A stretch of 11,330 nucleotides of DNA from an uncultured Eubacteriales bacterium (GTDB lineage: Bacteria > Bacillota > Clostridia > Oscillospirales > Oscillospiraceae), in assembly GCA_902475455.1 (NCBI GenBank), contig CABRZO010000069.1:1-11330 (forward strand), given 5' to 3'. The notes under the pieces are model-generated. The model did not search any database. It worked only from the letters and a program-made list of their open reading frames with translations, and had not been told where the DNA came from. How positions within the stretch are numbered: the first letter of the stretch is position 1; each line of letters opens with the position of its first letter. The translations under genes and the position numbers were made by a program. This document shows, in pieces, positions 6,957 to 11,330 of this stretch.

Positions 6957-7000
6957 ATAAAACACCCCGGCAGCTTTCCGCTGCCGGGGCGTTTTTCTTT
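6957..7000. terminator. Bidirectional terminator between convergent genes
   Basis: A perfect 10 bp GC stem (6965-6974 with 6980-6989, loop TTTCC) is followed on the plus strand by GTTTTTCTTT and on the minus strand by TGTTTTAT. It can stop both the citrate synthase transcript and the alcohol dehydrogenase transcript. Confidence 0.88.
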
Positions 7001-7013
7001 GTGAACTGTTCCG

Positions 7014-8162
7014 TTACCAGAGGGCCCGGTAGATCTGGGCCACGTCCTCCGGGGTGGGCAGCCGGGGATTGTCCACAGTGCAGGAGTCCTTCAGGGCCCC
7101 CTCCACCATGGCGGGGATGGCGGCCTCGTACTCCTGCTGGGTGCAGGTGCCGGTGTCCCGCATGGAGATGTGCATATCCATCTCCTTCATCATGAACTGG
7201 GTCCAGGCTATCAGGGCCCGGACGGTGGTGATGGTGTTGAAGTTCTGGAGCCCCAACACTCGGGCAATGGACTCGTAGCACCGGACGGTGTGGTTATAGT
7301 CCTTGCGGCTCTTGGAGTGGGGGGTGATCTCGCTGTTGAACTCGATGATGTGGGGCAGCAGCATGGCGTTGGCGGCTCCGTGGGGAATGTGGAACTGGGC
7401 CCCCAGCTGGTGGGCCATGCCATGGTTCAGACCCAGGCCCGAGGCGTTGAAGGCCAGGCCTGCCAGGGTGGAGGCCACATGCATCTTCTGCCGGGCGTGG
7501 GTGTCGTTGTTGTCCAGGAAACTGCGGAGCAGGTAGCTGCCGCAGATCTCAATGGCCTTTTCCGCCAGGGCGGCGCTGAACTCGTTGTAGCGCAGGCTGA
7601 CATAGCTCTCCAGGGCGTGGGTGAACACGTCCATACCGGTGTTGGCGGTGACGGTGGCGGGGACGCTCTTCACCAGCTCCACATCCAGAATGGCCTCGTC
7701 GGGCAGCAGGCTGTCCGCCACCAGGGGATACTTGGTGTGGTGCTCCGGGTCGGAAATGACGCTGAAGGAGGTCACCTCGCTGCCGGTGCCGCTGGTGGTG
7801 GGAATGGCAATCAGGGGCAGCCGGACCCGGTTGGGGTTGGTCTGGATGGCCACCTCCCGGATGGCCTTGGCGGAGTCGATGGCGCTGCCGCCCCCCACGC
7901 ACAGGATGCTGTCGGGCTCAAAATCCGTGAGGGCCTGGACCCCTTCCACAATCTTTTCAATGGGGGGATCCGGCACCACCTGGTCAAAGATCCGGTACAG
8001 GGCACTGTTGTGCTCCAGGGGATCGGTAATCAGCTTGATGAGGCCGCTGGACACCACAAAGGGGTCGGTGACAATCAGATAGCGGTGATAGGGCAAGCCC
8101 TTCAGCCGCTCCAGCGCCCCGGGGCCAAAATAAATTTTAGTGCGGATATCAAATTCTTTCAT
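7014..8162 (-). CDS. Iron-type (group III) alcohol dehydrogenase
   Basis: A 382-residue protein of the iron-containing alcohol dehydrogenase family, which interconverts alcohols and aldehydes with NAD(P). The N-terminal dinucleotide domain carries GGGSAID (90-96) followed by SAKA, then PTTSGTGSEVT (121-131). The C-terminal metal domain keeps all four ligands: Asp178, His182 (DVFTH), His247 (GLNHGMAHQLG) and His261 (IPHG). GGGGAGG (8176-8170, minus strand) is 7 bases before the ATG at 8162. A GTG or ATG further upstream would add residues encoded beyond this site and is disfavoured. Close relatives include PduQ/EutG-like 1-propanol or ethanol dehydrogenases, lactaldehyde reductase and 4-hydroxybutyrate dehydrogenase, which sequence alone does not separate. 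It has its own promoter, just downstream of the lactonase operon terminator. Confidence 0.92.
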   Translation of the reverse strand: MKEFDIRTKIYFGPGALERLKGLPYHRYLIVTDPFVVSSGLIKLITDPLEHNSALYRIFDQVVPDPPIEKIVEGVQALTDFEPDSILCVGGGSAIDSAKAIREVAIQTNPNRVRLPLIAIPTTSGTGSEVTSFSVISDPEHHTKYPLVADSLLPDEAILDVELVKSVPATVTANTGMDVFTHALESYVSLRYNEFSAALAEKAIEICGSYLLRSFLDNNDTHARQKMHVASTLAGLAFNASGLGLNHGMAHQLGAQFHIPHGAANAMLLPHIIEFNSEITPHSKSRKDYNHTVRCYESIARVLGLQNFNTITTVRALIAWTQFMMKEMDMHISMRDTGTCTQQEYEAAIPAMVEGALKDSCTVDNPRLPTPEDVAQIYRALW

Positions 8163-8221
8163 ATGTGAACCTCCCCAGTCCGGGCCCAGCCCAGCCAGTA
8201 TGAGCAAACGTTACCGCCCTT

Positions 8222-8250
8222 ATTATACTGCCCCAGGGTACCGGTCGCAA
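8222..8250 (-). promoter_or_regulatory. Promoter of the alcohol dehydrogenase gene
   Basis: On the minus strand TTGCGA (8250-8245) and TATAAT (8227-8222) are separated by exactly 17 bases. The transcript would start near 8215, about 50 bases before the ATG. Confidence 0.82.
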
Positions 8251-8258
8251 GGGGTTTC

Positions 8259-8276
8259 TCGTTAAAAAAATAACTA
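8259..8276. promoter_or_regulatory. Possible Rex-like operator upstream of the alcohol dehydrogenase promoter
   Basis: GTTA-N6-TAAC (8261-8274) forms an inverted repeat. Set against the clostridial Rex consensus TTGTTAA-N4-TTAACAA, 11 of 14 defined positions match. Rex is the NADH-sensing repressor of many fermentation dehydrogenases, so the context fits. The site lies about 9 bases upstream of the -35 box and is inside a very A/T-rich stretch, which lowers confidence. Confidence 0.3.
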
Positions 8277-8320
8277 TTTTTTGTTTTTCTTGAATTTTGT
8301 GTATTTTTGCCCGATTTGAC

Positions 8321-8370
8321 AAAACAAGGCCCCGGAACCCCTCAAAGTGGGTTCCGGGGCCTTCTGTTTT
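8321..8370 (-). terminator. Terminator of the CoA-transferase/lactonase operon
   Basis: A perfect 15 bp stem (8326-8340 with 8349-8363) with an 8-base loop starts 11 bases past the lactonase stop. On the minus strand it is followed by a TTGTTTTG tract; flanking A and T runs extend the stem. It separates the lactonase from the alcohol dehydrogenase gene. Confidence 0.9.
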
Positions 8371-8374
8371 GATA

Positions 8375-9328
8375 TTACTGGCCGTTGAAGAAATTCTTGG
8401 GGTTTTCCACCATGATGGTGTGGATGTCCGCCTCGGTGAGGCCGGCGGCCTTCAGCATGGGGATGACCTCCCGGCTGATGTAGGTGAAGTCAATGTCCAG
8501 GTTCAGGTAGTCGGCGGAGGAGGTGGTCTCCCAGCTGTCCCAGAAGGCCAGGTAGGTGGCCCAGTCGTGGCTCAGGAAGATCCGGTTGATATAGCCCTTC
8601 CCTACCAGCTCCACAATGTTCTTGACGGAGTTCTTCACCGGGTTGTCCAGGTGGCCGTAGGCCAGCCGGTCAAAGCCGATGTAGGCCCCGGCCTTCACCA
8701 GGTCCTCCTGGTAGGCCCAGTCGTTGCAGTCCCCGGTGTGGCCCAGGATGACCCGGCAGGGCTCCACCCCGGCGGAGGCGTAGACGTTCAGGATGTCGTA
8801 GCCGCTCTTCACCGAGGGGTCGTGGTGGCAGAAGATGGGCAGGTTGGCCTCCTTAGCCACGGTGCCCACGCAGTGGAGCAGCTTGCGCTGCAGCGGGGTT
8901 ATGCCGGACTTGACCACGCCGTTTTTCATAATACCGGGCTTGGAGTCGGTGCCGGCGATTCCATGGAGGCACTCGTCCAGCAGCAGGTCGTGGATCTCTC
9001 CCTCGTCCCGCATGGCCAGCCAGGCCTCCTCCTGGTAGTAGAAACCGGAGGAGGCGACGATATTCATGCCGGATTTCTCGGCCACGTCCCGGAGCAGGTG
9101 AATGTCCCGGCCCAGGTTGACGGCGGTGCCGTCCACAAAGGTGGTGACGCCGTACTCCTTCAGCTTCTTCAGCTGGCCGGCGGCCATGTCCACCAGCTTG
9201 TCGTATTGCAGGAATTTATCCCCGAAATTCATGCGCATGGACCAGTCGGCGCAGGTGATGTGCTCATGCATCAGGGTTTGGCCCAGCTCCTCGGCGGCCA
9301 CAGGGCCCAGAACAGTATTGACCATCAT
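8375..9328 (-). CDS. Phosphotriesterase-family amidohydrolase (probable lactonase)
   Basis: A 317-residue binuclear-metal TIM-barrel hydrolase of the phosphotriesterase/PLL group. Metal ligands can be followed through the barrel: HEH (His21, His23) after strand 1, Lys135 in PGIMK as the likely carbamylated bridging lysine, His168 in FCHHD, His197 in ILGHTGD, and Asp255 in LSHDWATY. The C-terminus MVENPKNFF matches the family ending. Members hydrolyse lactones (homoserine, sugar or gamma-lactones), and less often phosphotriesters or N-acyl amides such as N-acetyltaurine; lactonase is the default guess, not proven. No signal peptide, so cytoplasmic. GGGAGG lies 9 bases before the first of two adjacent ATGs, which I use. 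The gene starts 25 bases after the CoA-transferase stop, so they form one operon. Confidence 0.85.
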   Translation of the reverse strand: MMVNTVLGPVAAEELGQTLMHEHITCADWSMRMNFGDKFLQYDKLVDMAAGQLKKLKEYGVTTFVDGTAVNLGRDIHLLRDVAEKSGMNIVASSGFYYQEEAWLAMRDEGEIHDLLLDECLHGIAGTDSKPGIMKNGVVKSGITPLQRKLLHCVGTVAKEANLPIFCHHDPSVKSGYDILNVYASAGVEPCRVILGHTGDCNDWAYQEDLVKAGAYIGFDRLAYGHLDNPVKNSVKNIVELVGKGYINRIFLSHDWATYLAFWDSWETTSSADYLNLDIDFTYISREVIPMLKAAGLTEADIHTIMVENPKNFFNGQ

Positions 9329-9353
9329 TTCAGCAAACCTCCCTTTGCACCGC

Positions 9354-10676
9354 TTACCGCAGCATCAGTTCCCGGGCCTGCCGGCGCAGGTCCTCCCGGA
9401 ACTCGGGGGCAGCCACGTTGATGAGCTCCTCCACCCGCTGGGCGATGGTCTTGCCCCGGAGTTTGGCGATGCCGTACTCGGTGATGATATAGTCCACGAT
9501 ATTCCGGGAGATGGACACCACGGCGCCGGGCTTCAGCTGGGGCACAATCCGGGAGATGGTGCCCCCCTTGGCGGTGGCGTTGATGGCGATGATGCCCTTA
9601 CCGCCGGGGGCGTGGTAGGCGCCGTAGGCGAAGTCGGTGGCGCCGCCGGTGCCGGACCACTGGCGGGAACCGATGGACTCGGAGCACACCTGGCCGGTGA
9701 GGTCGATCTCCAGGGCGGTGTTCAGGCTCACCATGTTCTCATTCTTCATGATGTTGAAGGGGTTGTTTACATAGGCCGTGGGCAGAATCTCCACCATGGG
9801 GTTGTCGTTGATATAGTCGTACAGCTCCTGGGAACCCCAGCAGAAGGCGCCGATGGTCCGGTTTCGGAAGAAGAACTTCTTCCGGGAGTTGTTGACGGCG
9901 CCGCACTGCATCAGTTTGCCCATGGAGGAGGAGATCATCTCGGTGTAGATGCCCAGGTCGTGGCGGTCCTCCAGGTCGTGGGCCACGGCGTCAGGCAGGC
10001 CGCCGATACCCAGCTGGATGCAGTCGCCGTCCACAATCAGAGAGGAGGCATAGTGGGCGATTTTCTCCTGCTCCGGGGTGGCGGGGGCCACCGGGGCGTT
10101 GGTGATGGGATAATCCACATCGATGAAGTAATCCACCTTCTCGATGGGTACCCGGACGGTGCCGCCGGTGTAGGGCAGCCGCTTGTTGACCTCAAAGATC
10201 ACCAGGTCGCAGGAGTCCAGCATCTCCAGCTCCGCCTGCTGGGTGCAGGACACCGCCACATAGCCGTAGCGGTCCATGGGGGTGACGGCAGCCCAGAAGA
10301 TGTTGGGCTTCCGGGTCTCCATCATGACCTGGGACATGGAGTGCAGGTTGTTGGGGCAGAAGTTGATGCGGGTAGAGCCCTGGGCAATCTGCTTGCGCAG
10401 GGCGGGCCCCAGGAAAATGGAGTTGATGCTGATGACGCCGTCCAGGTTATGGTTGGGGTCGGCAATGAAGGGGTACTCCTCCTGGGGGGCGCCCATCCAG
10501 ACGCAGACGTCCTCAATGCCCCGGTCTGCGATGGTATGCAGGCTGCGCAGCATGGCCAGAGGTTCGCAGCCATAGGCGGCCTGGGCAATGGTGTCGCCGG
10601 AGTGGATCATCCCCAGGGCCTCTTCCAGGGTAATAAACTTGGATTTGTACAGTGCCTTCTTTTCCTCAAATGTCAT
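9354..10676 (-). CDS. Acetyl-CoA hydrolase/transferase family CoA-transferase (4-hydroxybutyrate or butyrate:acetate type)
   Basis: A 440-residue protein matching the length of clostridial 4-hydroxybutyrate and butyryl-CoA:acetate CoA-transferases. These move CoA between acetyl-CoA and a carboxylic acid through a glutamyl-CoA intermediate. Seen, numbered from this start: GIGGLPDAVA (223-232), the catalytic Glu246 in GIYTEM, the CoA-binding GSRQWSGTGGATDF segment in the C-terminal half, and ITEYGIAKLRGKT near the end. The region after the catalytic Glu (SSSMGKLMQCGAV) departs from the usual SDG run. I choose the ATG at 10676 because GGAG (10688-10685) is 8 bases upstream; an in-frame GTG at 10685 overlaps that ribosome site. 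The lactonase follows 25 bases downstream. The preferred acid is not readable, so no gene symbol is given. Confidence 0.9.
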   Translation of the reverse strand: MTFEEKKALYKSKFITLEEALGMIHSGDTIAQAAYGCEPLAMLRSLHTIADRGIEDVCVWMGAPQEEYPFIADPNHNLDGVISINSIFLGPALRKQIAQGSTRINFCPNNLHSMSQVMMETRKPNIFWAAVTPMDRYGYVAVSCTQQAELEMLDSCDLVIFEVNKRLPYTGGTVRVPIEKVDYFIDVDYPITNAPVAPATPEQEKIAHYASSLIVDGDCIQLGIGGLPDAVAHDLEDRHDLGIYTEMISSSMGKLMQCGAVNNSRKKFFFRNRTIGAFCWGSQELYDYINDNPMVEILPTAYVNNPFNIMKNENMVSLNTALEIDLTGQVCSESIGSRQWSGTGGATDFAYGAYHAPGGKGIIAINATAKGGTISRIVPQLKPGAVVSISRNIVDYIITEYGIAKLRGKTIAQRVEELINVAAPEFREDLRRQARELMLR

Positions 10677-10684
10677 TCCAATCA

Positions 10685-10688
10685 CTCC
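10685..10688 (-). promoter_or_regulatory. Ribosome site deciding the CoA-transferase start
   Basis: GGAG on the minus strand is 8 bases from the ATG at 10676 and overlaps the alternative GTG codon at 10685-10683, ruling that GTG out as the main start. No clear promoter is seen in the 50 bases between the two genes; a TTGACT here lacks a well-spaced -10 box, so read-through from the upstream gene is possible. Confidence 0.6.
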
Positions 10689-10726
10689 AATTTCTTAATC
10701 ACATATTTTATAACTGCTCAGTCAAT

Positions 10727-11311
10727 TTATTTTACAGTAAATTTTTCAGAAAGGCAAGAGGGCAGATCAATATCTTCCAATTCTTCCCGCCGGGCCTCCA
10801 GGGTAACCGCCTGGTCCCAGTGACGTTTCAGCACAGCCCGGCCCCCGGTATCCCCGGTGAGCTGTTCCAGCTCCGGTTTCAGATCTGCGGAAAACCACAC
10901 CGGATTTCCCCGGCGGTCTCCGCAGACCAGGCAGCCCACCAGCGCATTGTTCGCCTCACAGGCGGCCAGCAGCCGCCGGATGGTATTCTCCTCCAGTTTG
11001 GGCTGGTCCGCCACAAAAAATACATAGGCTTCCGCCCCCCCGGCCAGGGCCAGGGCGGCCCGGATGGTGTGGGAAATTCCTTTGGCGGCCTCCGGGCTCT
11101 CCCCCCAGGGGATTTTACGGCTCTCACACCAGGCAAGGATCTCCGGGGTGTTGGTCATCACCAGCAGCCGGGTGTCCGGGGCCTGAAGCCGTTCCAGCTT
11201 GTCCAGGGTGTGCCGGAACAGGGGCAGACCATCCACCGGCGAGAGCAGCTTGTTCTCCGGCCCGAAGCGCCGGGACAGGCCCGCCGCCAGCAGGATCAGC
11301 ACCTTGGTCAT
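10727..11311 (-). CDS. MobA-like nucleotidyltransferase (molybdenum cofactor cytidylyltransferase-like, MocA family)
   Basis: A 194-residue protein of the NTP_transf_3 (MobA/MocA) family. The nucleotide-binding N-terminus reads LLAAGLSRRFGPENKLL (7-23), with the GxSxRFG loop and Lys21. ADQPKL (101-106) holds the metal-binding Asp102. GDRRGNPVWF (131-140) and GDTGGRAVL (153-161) are the substrate-side motifs typical of MocA, which attaches CMP to molybdopterin for xanthine-dehydrogenase-type enzymes. No molybdoenzyme lies in the window; it may be to the right, since transcription enters from that side. The start ATG at 11311 gives the expected N-terminus, but only AGCAGAA precedes it, so translation may be weak or coupled to a gene beyond the edge. 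The CoA-transferase follows after 50 bases. A different sugar- or alcohol-nucleotide substrate is possible. Confidence 0.82.
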   Translation of the reverse strand: MTKVLILLAAGLSRRFGPENKLLSPVDGLPLFRHTLDKLERLQAPDTRLLVMTNTPEILAWCESRKIPWGESPEAAKGISHTIRAALALAGGAEAYVFFVADQPKLEENTIRRLLAACEANNALVGCLVCGDRRGNPVWFSADLKPELEQLTGDTGGRAVLKRHWDQAVTLEARREELEDIDLPSCLSEKFTVK

Positions 11312-11330
11312 TTCTGCTGGCTCTGGAGCC

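Noticed and set aside
9102..10823. 573-codon plus-strand reading frame opposite the CoA-transferase and lactonase
   Set aside because: Same shadow composition; it runs across two genes and an intergenic gap and has no recognisable domain.

Overview
The window looks like chromosomal DNA of a GC-rich, anaerobic Firmicute, most plausibly a gut Clostridia of the Oscillospiraceae type (Flavonifractor or Intestinimonas-like). This is inference. It rests on GC-rich third codon positions, AT-rich intergenic promoters with TATAAT boxes, strong GGAGG-type ribosome sites, and the gene content: a clostridial 2-enoate-reductase-type flavoenzyme, a butyrate-type CoA-transferase and an iron-type alcohol dehydrogenase. 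No phage, IS transposase, rRNA, tRNA or CRISPR array is visible.

Layout. Bases 1-226 hold a run of four consecutive hairpins, followed by five plus-strand genes: a DMT/EamA transporter (227-1150), an O-acetylhomoserine sulfhydrylase-type PLP enzyme (1252-2538), a 649-residue FMN/FeS/FAD ene-reductase (2739-4688), a MarR regulator (4914-5357) and a citrate synthase (5406-6767). The sulfhydrylase and the ene-reductase each have their own promoter and a clear intrinsic terminator. marR has a perfect consensus promoter and is probably co-transcribed with the citrate synthase gene. The convergent gap 6768-7013 contains a MITE-like nested palindrome and a bidirectional terminator.

Four minus-strand genes follow, listed in transcription order from the right edge: a MobA-like nucleotidyltransferase (11311-10727), an acetyl-CoA hydrolase/4-hydroxybutyrate CoA-transferase family protein (10676-9354), a phosphotriesterase-like amidohydrolase/lactonase (9328-8375) with a strong terminator, and an iron-type alcohol dehydrogenase (8162-7014) with its own promoter.

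How the genes may work together. The right half is the most suggestive part. A lactonase-type hydrolase sits 25 bases behind a CoA-transferase of the 4-hydroxybutyrate/acetate class, with an iron-type alcohol dehydrogenase directly beyond. Together these could open a lactone (or cleave a related ester or amide), activate the hydroxy acid as a CoA thioester, and oxidise or reduce its alcohol end. The specific substrate is not readable from sequence. The left half is ordinary metabolism (sulfur assimilation, citrate synthesis, efflux or uptake) plus one ene-reductase of unknown substrate with unusual cofactor-site details.
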